Source: Thozetella sp. PMI_491 (Eukaryota > Ascomycota > Sordariomycetes > Chaetosphaeriales > Chaetosphaeriaceae). From it: a stretch of DNA of 64,000 bases. Within the stretch, counting starts at the first letter, position 1, and the number at the start of each line of letters is the position of its first letter. A model generated the notes under the pieces. That model saw only the letters and a list, made by a program, of their open reading frames with translations. It ran no database searches and was not told the origin of the DNA. Positions 9,962 to 22,349 of this stretch are shown here, one piece after another. The translations under genes and the position numbers were made by a program. The stretch lies in contig MU270035.1 in the NCBI GenBank assembly GCA_021432635.1, forward strand, positions 186,001 through 250,000, given 5' to 3'.

Positions 9962-12900
9962 CTTGACTTGGAAGAATCTGCGTCTAGCAGTAGTGTGGAA
10001 AGGAAACTCGGGTGGTGGTTGACGTAAAAATGGAGCACAGCTCAAGTCAGTGAATTAGGAACAAGGGAACGGGTTCCTCAAGAACGAAGCGAACAAAGCG
10101 AACAAAAGGAGGATGAGAAAATAGTCACGAAAAACGCCTGGCGTATTCGATGGAGTAGAAGAGAAACAGCCCAACTGACGGAGGAGATGGGAAGAACTTA
10201 TACAGAGGAGGAAGCGCAGAATCCCATCCGTCACGCTACCCCGGCCGGTGTCTCGATGGGGAGGGAGGAGGGAGGAGGCATGCCAAGACCGACAGGGCGC
10301 TCAACTTGTTCTAGGACGACAAGGGGATGATTACTACCCTGTTAGGACTGCTGAGATCACGGCCGCGGACCTGCGACTTGCGACTCGCGACTTGCGACGG
10401 ACAGACACAGGGCGGCACATCGCGGTAGAGTCAAGGGTGGGTGCAAATACCACTGCACCAGACCCTAGTGTGCAGTCAACCCCGAAGGCAAGCAGCACGG
10501 TGCCCTCCAGGGTATACTAAGTGTTCCCAAAGCGCGCCAGCCAATGGGGGCCCGCTGCCAGCCCCAAACCCTTGTGAAATTCTGGGCCTCTTTGTAGGTA
10601 CGGAGATGAAAAGCGGACAGGCCGACAGGGACTAGTGACGGGCGACGTTTTGGATCTTTGGGCAAGTGGAGCCGATTGCCAATAAGACTTCCTCCAACTG
10701 AGGTTCGCCCAGCGGAGGGCCTGGGAACGGCGTGGCATTGGGTCCGGGGTAGAGACAGGGGTTGTTTGGAGTCTTGAGCCTCCAACAAGGCTAGAATGCC
10801 CTTGCCTGCCTTCTCCGGCGCTCCATGCTTGGGCCTGGCAACAGGTGCCGCCCTGGAGCTTCTTCCCGGGTCTGGGCCCCGGTTTTCGCGCGGCAGTGCC
10901 AAGCATAAAACAAGCCGATCAAACGGGGCCCAGCGTTTGGGACACCCGATAAATTTAGATGTGATCGCCAATTCGCGCGCTCTGTGGAAGGAGAGCGAAC
11001 CAGGTAGGGAACCTCAGTGGGCCGATGCTTATGGGCATTAAGGCGAGGTATTTACCTCATGACGCTGAAAAAAAAATCCCAAAAGGGCCGGGCCAGGGCA
11101 CCTGGTACGACCTGTGATGCCAGCGGCCGGGGGCGGGGAGTGAACGACCCACCTGATGGCACCGTCGAGGTATAGTACATGGCAAGGACAGCCTTTCGCC
11201 GGGGCGCGGGCAGCAGGCGCAAGTCCTGTTTGTCCATACGCACCTGTTGTACTGATGCTCAAGGTATGCTTGGTTGTGAAGTGCATGGGCAATGAGCCGC
11301 ACAAGTTCTGCAGGCGAGAGCTTCATCGCGGCGGCTCCTGCCGTCGCTTGAGCCGCCATACTACAGCACCTTGCTTGGACCAACCCAGGGAAGGAGCTTT
11401 CGCCCGATCGCACCACCGATGCTTGCCACCTGCGCAACCAATTCATTCGGCCGAGGGCAGTGTAACTAGGAAGTCTACTTTTTTTCGTCTCTCCCTTTTG
11501 CTTGTCACTGATTTCTTGCCCCGTGCTGTTGCGTCCAAACCCGCTGAATGCATTGGGCAAGGAACTTGCTGGGAACTCAACATGGGATGCCCCAGCGTTC
11601 CATATCAGATGGCAGCCTTCAGTGCTGAAGAGGTAGGAAGAACCGGGACTGGGTGGAGCAATAGGCGTTGGAAGGAGAACAAGCCAGAAACAAGCTTCGT
11701 TGGATCCCACTGCACCATCCTGTTCCACGGTCTGTTTCGCCGGGGGGCTCTCCTAGCTCGCCGTCAACCTTGTGCCGCACGGGCCTGTCGGCCTTCTAAC
11801 CCAGCTGGCCCGTTGTCTCTTGGACAGAGACCTCTTGATCCTTGAATAGGGGGGAAAGGAGGCTCTAAAAAAAAACAGATCAGATACCAGCAGCAACGGC
11901 GGTAGCGGGCAAACGCCAAGACTGCCATTAACGTGGTCGAGGGAGCTCACCGTGGTCTTCTAAGCAACAGCGATCCCCCATACTCTGCACGTCGGACCAT
12001 CAGGTACACAGCCACACATCCATCACGTCAGTTCCTCCATCTGCCGGCCGCCGGTACCTAGTTGGTGGAGCGAGTCGAGGCAGGCTGGGCAACAACCTTG
12101 TTCACCAGGAGCTCGAGATGCCGACCCCCTTCCAAAGCCCACCAGATAGCCTTAAGCTTAAACTGTTGCTTTTCGAGTTTTACACGCCGAGGCTAAAAAC
12201 TGGATGTTCGCCATCCGATGCAGGCCAAACTGGCCAGGCCTGGGCCCCAGTGGGCCCTCCTGGGGGGAGAATAGGGGGCGGGACCAGAATGTTCTTCGCC
12301 TGACGGATCGCCTCCCGTCTCTCTTCCAACCCCCTCCGCCCAGCGCACATCCTCGGCACATCATCCATGTGCCAGACCTGGCTGGGACGCTGATGCTCTT
12401 TGGATCGCCTGCGCCGAGGGGATGTGCACAGGTGGACCAGTCGATCCTCTCGTCGCTTTAAATTGCCATTGCAAAGCGACCAAGCAGCAAGCTCTTAGGC
12501 GACATGCATCGTGAGAAGGGATAGCGAAAACCCACCACGCTCGTCGTACAGTCGCGCGCTATCCGTTGCCCGACAACATGTGGCGAAAAGGCCCTCGCGC
12601 CGCATCGCTCGACGGGCTATCATACGGGCGTTCGGGCTTCTAGCGTCAATTGGCGCTGCAACTGTCGCAGCAGGGGCCTGCTGTTGTTTGTTTCTTGTGC
12701 CGGACGGATCAGCTGCTTTCGGTGTTTCGCGTTTCGGATGTGGTTCGGACGCCCAGTTACCAAACCGTACTAGTCAGCTCCGGCGGTCGTGACATTCAAC
12801 GTCCAAATCACGAGTGCATCCTTGCCTCGTGCGCAAGACAGCATTGACTTTGGCACAGCGTTCCATTGCAGCCCTTTGGAAACCGTTTGCCGCTTCGCAC

Positions 12901-15673
12901 AGCACTGGCCACGGCCGAGCAGAGGGAGCGGGAGGCGGTTGCTGAGACCGTCTAGCATCGTCAATGGGACGAGTCCAAACAGTACCAGGGATACTGTTTT
13001 GCCGCCCCATGTTGACCAGTAAGTCTCGAGCGCTTCTTCTTTCTTTCTAGACAGGGGCCGGCCGTAAAAGGATCCTATTGATAGTAACTCTCAACGGTAG
13101 CGATACTACAGTCTATTCTTCGTCCATGCGCTTCATCGCATCACCACCAGTGATAACCTAGACATGTTTTCATCTGTACCACGAAGACCAAAGTGACTTA
13201 TCACGGTGGCTAGAACCAGGCATTCTTTGGCGATGCCAGAGAAAGTGCTATTTACAGGCCCTTACCTCAGTCGTTGACGGCATGTCCGGGGTCGCCCTGC
13301 TCTCGTTGTGACCCACAAGTCCTCCCATCTCTCTTGGCGAGGACGTCCCCAGGAGCTTCGGTAGACATTACCATACAAGCTTCGCAGAGTCCACCGGCCA
13401 TCCATCCCTGTGCGCCCGCCGGTCCGTGGCCTCACCACCAACCCCTCCCCCCACAAGCCGTCTCCAGGCTTGTTTTAGGAACGCACCTAGGCCGGCCGGG
13501 CACTCTGTGCGCTCCTTGAAGATTGGATGGCACATAGCATCCCTTCTTCGGCCAACCAACAACCAACATCGGTCCAATAAGCCTGCTTACCAGCCCCAAA
13601 GATAGCCTTTGGGCTTGGCAACGAAACCGCCTGAAGAAGCCCTCAACCCTGGCCGGTCTTGGCAACTGTGCAGCCTTGCGCACTGCTTCCTACCACCGCC
13701 GAAGCCATGGACAATGGTATCCTAGCTGGGGATAGGGGTCGTCCCTGGGTCAGCCGCCTCTTGTTACCGTGACGAGTTGTACCGAATATGATCTAAATTT
13801 GCAACCCGCCCCTCGCTCAACACCATCGTGATGGCTGCAGTTCCGAAACAGTATCGGAGATGGATGGCACCGCACGAGCATTGATGGAAAGAGGCCCTCT
13901 GTCTAGCCGTTTGTTTCGACGCTCCAAACGTGATTTGCGGCTTGCAAGGCGATTGTATTACTTGGGGTTCTTGTAGACCCCGTGCTGACGGGATGCATCC
14001 AGCAAGGAACTCGGGGCAGGGCGTTAGTTCTCTCGAGCCTTGGAAATCTAACGCCTCTATTCGATTCCATTGAAGGCGCATGCTGTCCGGGCATCGTTTC
14101 AAAACATATCACACAGGAAATGAGGCTGCGTCATGACATCTCCGCGGTGAAAGTTTCGTATGGAACCGTAGCCGCTCACTCGCGCCTGGTTTCGGCTCAT
14201 TCTCTTCCGCCCCTTCCTTCCTCTAGTCGGCCAGATAGTTGGTCTCCATTACGGGAGGACGAGAGTCGGCGAAGCCGAAGGCGCGCTGGCTAGCCCACTT
14301 GGTGTGCCTTTCGACTTTCCCTCCGCCTTCGCCAGCCTCCCGAGCAATCATAGTCCGGGCTAAACACTTGTACGGACTCAAAGCTACATACCTACCGTCA
14401 TCTTGGGCTAGTGACCCTAGGCGCTTGCATGGGGAGCAAGGCACGCTGTTTGTGTTTCTCCTCTGCTACCAGCATCCATTGTTGCTAACTCAAGTTAATG
14501 AACTCAAGATCCAGGCGGTACAGCGTGCCGTTATCCTCCCGGGCTAGCCAGCCGTGCGCGACATCACCGATATTTCGATTATCCCTAGAATCCCAGCTAT
14601 GAGATACTCTCAATGGCGTCATCTCTGTCCCAAATCAGGTCTTGGACATCTTGACCTTCACCCTCCTGGCGATGCCCGTGCGCTGCTATAGGTGCTAGGA
14701 GAGTTGTCGGATACAAACTGGAGTCGACATAAAGTTGGCGGCCGGAGTACAGAGCACCTTCAGCCGTGGGCACTAAGTCAATAGTAACCAAGCTTTCGGG
14801 GCCATGGCTCAGGGATACAGCCTCGGATTAGCTTACATTGACTGAACGCGCAACGATAGCATCTCGACGTAGTCACCTCCTTGTTACCCTTAGCCCTGGC
14901 CCCTAGGAGTCGGAATACTTCAACTACGGGTTCCTCGGAATAAAGATGTAGGGATGCCATCAAAAGGAAACATGTGAGAAATGCAGTTGCTAATCTAACG
15001 GAGCCGTCTAGCTACCTATCATGGGCGCGGGAACGATACTTGTCATTTGATGCCGCTGTTATTTCCCTAAACTCATTTCCACCCTCAGAATCCCTTGAGT
15101 CGTGCCCCCCGATACTTCGAACTCTCCTTGGCGGGGGGGATTACCGTTGTGTCTACGCAATTGCAACCTGCAGTCGTAGCACCGACTGCAAACTAGCCAC
15201 GCTGGGAAGGGTTACCGATCAAACCGGTATCGTGAAGCGTACGATAAATGGAGACCATGCAAGGCCTCACTAGAATATTTAATGTGCGGAGTTTGGAGGC
15301 AGGGTACGGCGCCAAGATGATTGCTGGCCGCCGATTGACCATGAGCGAGTGTGATCTCGAAACCTGGGGTATACTAGCGAGTGCTGCTAAAAGGTTACCT
15401 TCGTTTGCCTCGCCTTAGTGTCAGGTACTCAACTAAGAATGTAGGGCAATGCGGATGGCTCGCGGGATGGCGGCAACCCAAGAGCGCTAGCTTAATGCAC
15501 ATCCGCCTGCGGGCAACTCGGCCGATTTTCACCGGCGACCTCCGGCGACGAATAAAAACTGGTCCCGCCCTTCCGGTATATACGCCATAACTTTAAGGGT
15601 CGCCCCGAGGAGGAACGCGCGACACTCCCTCCTTCTCCTGGACGTAGGAATTTCTTCTGATCATCACCGCACG
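9962..15673. other. 5.7-kb gene-poor stretch
   Basis: I read both strands and found no frame with family motifs or believable splice chains; the longest frames (11057-11728 minus, 11156-11845 plus) are Cys/Pro/Ser-rich and overlap each other antisense. Base composition is similar to the genic flanks and shows no obvious RIP-like AT shift. A TATAAG at about 10199 may serve the repeat-protein gene. No transposon ends, tRNA or 5S copies were seen. Confidence 0.4.
15577..15582 (+). promoter_or_regulatory. TATA-like element of the dehydrogenase gene
   Basis: TATATA about 92 bp upstream of the ATG at 15674, a plausible core-promoter position. Confidence 0.4.
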
Positions 15674-16696
15674 ATGTCTTCGTCCGAGGCAGCAGCTGGC
15701 GGCCCGCCGCGCATGGCATTGATCGGCCTGGGCTCGATCGGCATCAGCTTCGCCGCGCTGTTCCTCAAGTTCTCCAAGGCCACGGTCGCGGTTTACGACC
15801 CCCGACCAGACCTGGAGCAGCATATCCGGTCCATCCTGCCCGTGTACCTGGACTCGGAAGACGCGGCCCTGTCCGTAGAGTCGCTCATCTCGGCGTCGCG
15901 GCTCCGCATCGCGACCTCCCTCGAGGATGCGTGCGCCGGCGCCACCATAGTACAGGAGCAGGGGCCCGAGAACCTGGCCTTCAAGGCGTCGGTCTGGGAA
16001 AAGGTCGCGAAGGTCGTCGGGGCGGACACGCACCTCTGGAGCTCGACGTCGGGTATCCCGGCCTCGAAGCAAGTAGCGGACCTGGACGACAGCATCAAGT
16101 CGCGGCTGCTGGTCGTGCACCCCTTCAATCCGCCGCACATTATGCCTCTGATCGAGATCTGCCCCTCGCCGCACACGAAGGCGGCCGAGGTCGAGTACGT
16201 GGTAGCCTTTTTCAAAGCCCTCAACTCGGGCCACCGGCCGGTCGCGCTGAAGAAGGAGGTCTCGGGGTTCGTGGGCAACCGGCTCGCATTCGTCCTCCTC
16301 CGGGAGGCGTGTCAGCTCGTGGCCGACGGGGTCGTGGACATAGAAGGCCTGGATGCCATCGTCGAGGCGAGCGTCGGGCCGCGCTGGGCGGTGACGGGGC
16401 CATTCAAGTCGTACAACTACGGGGGCGGCGTGGGCGGGCTGGATGCGTGGTTCAAGAACCTGTCGGGTTCCGTGCAGGATGTTTGGGACAACCCAGGGGA
16501 TGTGTCATTTGACGGAACCAGGTACGATGCGAAGCTCAAGGGGACCGATGTCTCGGGTGTGCCCGCGTCATGGACAGATGACATCGTTAAGCAGACGCAG
16601 GAGACATACGGAACTCCGACCACGGACGACTTTGCAAAGCGAGACCGTGCGTTGAAGGCGGTGCTCAAGACGGTGGCCGAACAGGCCTCGGACTAA
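15674..16696 (+). CDS. 3-hydroxyacyl-CoA dehydrogenase-like / L-gulonate 3-dehydrogenase type
   Basis: Single exon, 340 aa. An N-terminal Rossmann fold shows the NAD-binding loop ALIGLGSIGISFA (about residues 15-27) and the acidic strand end VYDPRPD. The middle carries QEQGPENLAFK, the catalytic-His block VVHPFNPPHIMPLIEI, and the hinge KKEVSGFVGNRLAF, all hallmarks of the 3HCDH superfamily. The C-terminal helical domain follows, with GPRWAVTGPF, as in the lambda-crystallin/L-gulonate 3-dehydrogenase/carnitine dehydrogenase branch rather than in mitochondrial beta-oxidation HADs. The expected reaction is NAD-dependent oxidation of a 3-hydroxy acid; the substrate is not determined. No targeting signal is seen. 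Convergent with the membrane-protein gene ending at 16999. Confidence 0.9.
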   Translation: MSSSEAAAGGPPRMALIGLGSIGISFAALFLKFSKATVAVYDPRPDLEQHIRSILPVYLDSEDAALSVESLISASRLRIATSLEDACAGATIVQEQGPENLAFKASVWEKVAKVVGADTHLWSSTSGIPASKQVADLDDSIKSRLLVVHPFNPPHIMPLIEICPSPHTKAAEVEYVVAFFKALNSGHRPVALKKEVSGFVGNRLAFVLLREACQLVADGVVDIEGLDAIVEASVGPRWAVTGPFKSYNYGGGVGGLDAWFKNLSGSVQDVWDNPGDVSFDGTRYDAKLKGTDVSGVPASWTDDIVKQTQETYGTPTTDDFAKRDRALKAVLKTVAEQASD

Positions 16697-16998
16697 ATAT
16701 ATATATATATATATAAAATGCACTTCCACGGCCAAATGTCTTGTGAGACCCTAGTTGCCGCATGTGCCCTCGGTCTGCTTCCCTGCTTCGTTGTTTAGTA
16801 GCTGCAGGGCTTGAACGTCGTAATTGTACCCGACCTCGGCCTGCATTGTGGTGTATAAGAGAAATCAAGAGGCACAAATGTCAAGCGGATGGGCTGTTTG
16901 GTATACAATGCAATTCTTGTATTAAACTGGAAAATTGATATTCTGATTACGCCTCGTTGAAAACATAAATCATGATTTTGGGTATACGCGTTCCTCCT
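16697..16998. repeat. convergent 3' flanks with (TA)n run
   Basis: A TA microsatellite at about 16697-16715 lies immediately after the dehydrogenase stop codon. The rest is AT-rich 3' flank. Confidence 0.6.
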
Positions 16999-19593
16999 TT
17001 AGCTGTACTTCTTCTTCTTCCGGATTCCCATTCCATGCTCGTTCTTCTTGTGCAGCTCCCTGTTCTTGCCAACCAGCATCTCGAGCTGGTTGGGGTTTCC
17101 GGACCGCTCGCGGATCCTGACGCCGTAGCGCCACGTTTTCCACGAATCAATGGCTACGCCCGTGTGTCTCAGCTGCTCCGGCGCGCGCGAGAGCAGGGCC
17201 AGCGTCATGAGCTCTCCGAGGTCGGCCCAGGCCTCGCTCATCCATCCCCTCATGAAGAAGCGGAACACGAGCAGGTAGGCGAGGTAGACAACGACCATTC
17301 CGGCGTGTATGAGGAGGATGATGATGCCGAACTGCGTCGTGTTGTTTTGTAGACCGTAGCCTATACCGTAGCGTTCGACGTTGAGCGTGTAGGCGGTATA
17401 TGAGTCCAGCTCGGCTCTAGACATATCCGAAGGCGGCTCCTCAAAGGCCTGTGCTTGGAATAATAAATCGTCGACGCTATAGTCACAGGTTAGCCACCAT
17501 TGGATAGAAATGATAGTCAGGGGCTGCTTACGTGATGTTCCCTGATGGCAGGACAGTTTCGTTGCTGATGAAGATGCCCCAGTCCAAGTAGTTTGAACGC
17601 GACATGCCGTCAGCAATGGCCAGGGTCAGCACACTGGCGGCGGTCTCGGCCACGGCCGCAAGAAGGGCAGAGCCGTTGGTGTTGGAATTGTTCTGCTTTG
17701 GCGGGATGAAGTAGGCATAATCATCCTCCGGGTACAGATAGGCTGAGAAGAGCGAGGCGATGGCGGTCGATAGAGTGGAGTTCTCTTGCCCCGAGTACTG
17801 GTTCACCTGGGGCGTGTCTAGGCTTTCAATCCAGGGCTGGGTGATTTGGATCAGATCGCTGATTCCGAGAGCTTGCCCTCCGCTCTCTCCCTTGTCGCGG
17901 TCGCCGGTCATGTAGTCGAACGGGGGGGTGGCCGTAGTGAGGTTGTTGGTCACGATGTCGTCGATGTTGGGATCATAGGAGAGCTCGCTGGCTGCATAGC
18001 GCGCATCCATAATGCAAGAAACGATGTAGCTGTCAATGTACCAACCGTCCGCCTGGCCGCTCTCGTTGATATACGTGAAGGCAGCTGGCAGGGTGATTAG
18101 TGCACCAATGGAGCCATAGTAATCGTTCGAGCCGCCCCCTTTCTCTGATTTCAGATCTGTTGAGTTGACCCAAGCGATCTGGATCGAGTCCAGCGCCCGG
18201 CTGGTTGTCTTGTTCCACAGGTTCGGAGGAACCACAATGTCCTTCCTCGCGACGGGATCCTTATCAAACATCCGAATGGTTTGATACGAGAAATACATGT
18301 TGTCCTCCCCACCCCACATGGAGGAGTTGATGTAAGTCTTACACTCAGCTTGCACCAGCGGCGAATAGACGGGGCCACTGTTCACGTGGAACCGTGGTCG
18401 AGCCGAGCCGGCTGCAGGGTCGATGTTGTGCTTGTTGATGTAGTGCACAAAGGTGCCGAGCAGGGCGTTGATCACCGATGAGTGCGTGGTCGCCATACCG
18501 AGCGAGCTTTGTGAAGTCTCATTGCTCGTTGTATTAGCCATGAGAATCCGTCGCGTCTTGCCGAGCGGCTCGATCATGCTCATGGTCAGCCCGACGTCTT
18601 CGTTCGCCGAGGAGAGAGCCCAGTCGAACAGAGTGGAATGGCCGCCGGCCGGGCACATGAAGCTGCCGACGGTTCCGTTGAGCAGTACATCAGTGCAGTT
18701 GCTCCAGGTCTGCTCGAGCGTGGTGGGGAAGATTTCTGCTTGGGTCGCTCGGATGTACGAGTCCAGCTTGAAGCCTTGGAAGGGGATCGCGATTGGATAC
18801 CAGTCGAGATTCGGGATAATTGCGATAGCGGACGAGGGACCTATCATGTTGGCATAGATGACAAGGAGTCCGGTGCAGAAGGCGAGGATGAACATGCGGA
18901 GGTTCAGATGCCGGATGCTCCATAATAACGGGGAGAGATAGCTAGACGTGATGGTCAGCGGCGGGACAACTTGACGAGGTTTCAACCCATATGTGGGCGG
19001 GAAGAATCAAACAGTACTCACGACGGGCTGATAAAGTACTCGGCCGAGCCAACTTGGTAGGCACCGGTGAGCAGACCCAAGGGCACACCCCGGCCGACCA
19101 GCATTCGCCGGGTCACGTGTATGACGATCAGAGAAAGGGACGCAATGATCAGGATCTCGTGGATCTTGGCGGCGAACTGAAGCACGTTCATGGTGTTGGT
19201 CGCGTTGAGGTTCAAGAGGAACCATTTCGGCTGCCAGTGTCCGTCGTCGGCCCAGTACGTCCCGCGGAAGCTCAGCTGAACGATGCCGGCCGTGGCGCCG
19301 AGCGCCAATGTATGCATGAAGAGGCCATAGCAGAAGATGCTGCGGAAAACGTTGGTCTCGAGGGCGACCTTGGGGCCCTCGGGCATCTTCTCTTCGGGGC
19401 CGCGGGTGCCATCGTCGACAACGCCGACGAGGAACGGGTCGGACTGCGTGTCGTCTATCGTTGCTGTTTGCGCAGGCGAGATCTTCCAGGAGTCTTGCAC
19501 AGGGGAGACCTTCCAGGAGTCTTGCGTCTTCCAAGAGTCTTGGGTCTGATAGATGTGCGGAGCGTACTCCGTGTTTTCCGTCATTACACCCAT
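16999..19593 (-). CDS. large multi-pass fungal membrane protein with glycosylated outer domain
   Basis: Exons 19593-19022, 18941-17532 and 17476-16999 (819 aa), joined through 80- and 55-bp GT-AG introns, both phase 2. The cytoplasmic N-terminus holds a short tandem repeat (QDSWK three times, residues about 18-40). Membrane segments follow: IFCYGLFMHTLALGATAGIV, ILIIASLSLIVIHV, and MFILAFCTGLLVIYANMIG. Then comes a 420-residue domain with about a dozen N-x-S/T sequons, so it is presumably outside the cell or lumenal. A last pair of passes (IIILLIHAGMVVVYLAYLLV) leads to a basic cytoplasmic tail. The layout matches large uncharacterised fungal membrane proteins; no enzymatic motif is visible and I cannot name a function. 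Confidence 0.87.
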
Positions 19594-22349
19594 CTTTTCT
19601 GTCTAGCCGACCCAGGCAGCGCCCTTGGTGCCGGTCAGGTCGAAAGTCAGGTGCAGAGGTGCGCCGCCACACGGGATCGGCACCTCGCCGTGGTCTTCGT
19701 AAAAGAATAGACGGCAGACGGGGGGGTAGGCGGTGAGGCTAGGGGCGATCAACCCTGTTCACCGCATACGCATCACTGCCGGGTACGAGGTCAGATCGGG
19801 CGGCTGCGTGGTGGAGACCAATCGAGACAAGCTCGTTTATGGTGTGCAACGGCGGTGCACCGAAGTCCACCGAGGAAGGCGCTCCGCTTCGGGATGTTTG
19901 TCAGCCCTCTTCGAGAATAGTAGGATGTGCATGCCTGGATATACCTTGTTGTCAAGCAAGCTGCAAAGACTGCTGAGCACACGTACGGGAAGCACTAGTA
20001 CGGACACACACAAGAGCACCGAAGGAGAATGGAAGAGGGGAAAAGATAGACACGGTGTAGGTGCGAGGCGCCGGATGAGGAGCGGGATAGGGATTGGGAT
20101 GGGATCGCAAGCCCGGGTGAGCATGGGAAGCGGCTCATTTTGTCATCTGGCGTCGACGACGCCAAGAAGACTTGGGAATGGCGGCTTGAAGGAACAAGCG
20201 ACTAATCGCCCCGGGCGCGAGCGGGCCATCTAATTCGACGTTACTTACGATTAGGGGGGTCTAATCAGCATGGATCTGTGCTGAGGCTACTCTTACAGCA
20301 CTAGGGCCCTGGCGTCACATTTTGGATCCTCCTCAGCCCCCCCCGCACTAGAGCAGCTAAGCAGCTAAGCACCCGGAGCAGGTCAAGGCAGCACTCAAAA
20401 GCGAGCCAAATCGACCAAAATAGAGAGTCAAGCTGACGTCCGGTACCTGATGACTAACCAAACATCCCTGTCTCCCATCCCCCCTTCGTCCTTTTCTCCT
20501 AGGGCCCCCCGGTCAAGATTGAGCAAAGATTGGGTACCACGCCGCTTGAGCACAGCTCGTCGACGCCCACACCTGCCGCAGTGGGTATTAGGGCTGGCCT
20601 GCTTTGCCGCTGCCGCCGGCTACCCGGATTTCGCATACAATTTTCGTAATACTTATTTCGCCTCCTCCCCACACCCGCCATGCGGAAGCGGTATCGTGTT
20701 GTAGTAATTAGCACCGACTTGGTGGAACGTCTTGACCTCGCCGAAGTTCTGTCCAACCTTGGGCATCCAGACCTTGGCGCTGTCCGTGCAACCCGGCCAC
20801 CGCAAGCGCGAGGCTGTCTTATCGGCCTGCAGTTGGGTGGTGGGTGGCTTTGGCTGGCCACCGGCACTAACTAGGGGTAAATTTTTTTTTATTCGTCGTC
20901 CTCCCCCAAAAAGAGGTTGCCTAGCCCGTCTGCCAAGCAATCCCCAGCAGCCCCCCTGTGTGTTCCAGCAACCAACTACTCCGCCCACCGTCCGACGATA
21001 GGAGGCGCTAATGCTGAGTATCGCCTCTGGGGGTCGTCAGCCTCACAAGTGGGGCCTCGAATGCAACACTGCTGATTGTCGGGTCACGGCCAAGCCAACC
21101 CAGCCTGCCAGATCCTACTGTAAATCAAGCGCGGCACAGCCATGATGAACCAGTGATCATTCGGGATTCTCCAATGCTGTGCCTGGATCTGGTCTAATCT
21201 CATCATGCGTTCCTCCTCCACCCTGCCCCTTACCATTTCCCTCTCTTTTCTACTTGGTATTCTCCAACTCGCAGTCGCTCGCTTCTGTGGGCATTGGCAC
21301 TGGGGCAAACCCGGGAAGGGGGGGCGCTCAGGGCTAGAACGCTAGTGCTTACGGCGTCCTGGGAGCTACCGATAAAGACTATGCAGCGGAGCAGAGCCGC
21401 TTTTAGCGAGGCGCCTAATACCAAGTCGCTTAATTAGTGCCAGTGCCAGAGAATCTGGCGGCTCTACGGAATAACGCGTGAGATTCTGGCAAAGATCCCT
21501 GGTCTCGCTTCCTTCCTCCCCCGCCGCACCGGAACTTTTCAATCATGAGTAGAGACCAATTAAATTACGCAGTGCACAGGATGTTTGTCGCTTCGACCCT
21601 GTCCACACTGCCTGCCATCCTGGTCTGCTCGTGTTAATGCTGTCCCGATGAGGTAGGCAAGGCTGCGCCCTCGAGATACTAGTACAGATACATCATGGGT
21701 AGCGCAGCCGCACGGGGTGGCTGAGGGACTAGTTGACTGCTGCAGCCCTGCGTTTCATGGTGGTATCAGCTCCGGAGTCGCGCAGAAGAGCGGGTGGTTA
21801 TCTACTGGCGGTACTTTGGCGAAGGATTGTGCAGTATTTCTCCAGCCGCCTCGTCGCCCGGCCCGTCCCTATGTGCTCACATCCATAGTTCGTACTAGTA
21901 CACCCATCACATTGTGTTGGACGGGTCATCTGTGCTCGAGACACATTGGGGGAGTCTTGGCCTAGGGTCCGGGGCTGACTTCATTCGGACTTTGATACGG
22001 TCATAATCTGAAATAGGAAATATTTTTCTTTCCCCCCCTTCGTGAGCGTCGACTGTACATTGCCATCAGATTGTTGGGCTTAAGCCCAGGCCTTCCTTTC
22101 ATATGCGTCTAAAGGTCTTGGCTCCCAGCCAGAAAATAAGCGAGGCTGACATTCTAGTCTACTCTCTCCAGATTGAGTATCTATCTCCCCGAGAACGATG
22201 CATTGAATGCTAGTCTCTGCTTCTGCCAAGAGCCTATAGGTCAGAGCACCTGACGCCCAAGAGAAAAGAAAGCCCAGTGACCATAGATCATGCATGGACT
22301 TCTGCAGAGAGGCAGACGCCATAGGGGGGAGAAAAGGAACTTGTAAAAT
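19594..22349. other. 2.7-kb gene-poor stretch
   Basis: Between the 5' end of the membrane-protein gene and the 3' end of the DHA2 transporter, both on the minus strand. It contains a small GCAGCTAA duplication near 20351. No supported gene. Confidence 0.35.

Noticed and set aside
11057..11845. Overlapping 223- and 229-codon frames on opposite strands
   Set aside because: Cys/Pro/Ser-rich, no domain, and antisense to each other in a gene-poor stretch; likely chance.
12930..12960. TPP riboswitch-like CTGAGA
   Set aside because: Only the short motif is present; the other conserved blocks and a thiamine gene are missing.
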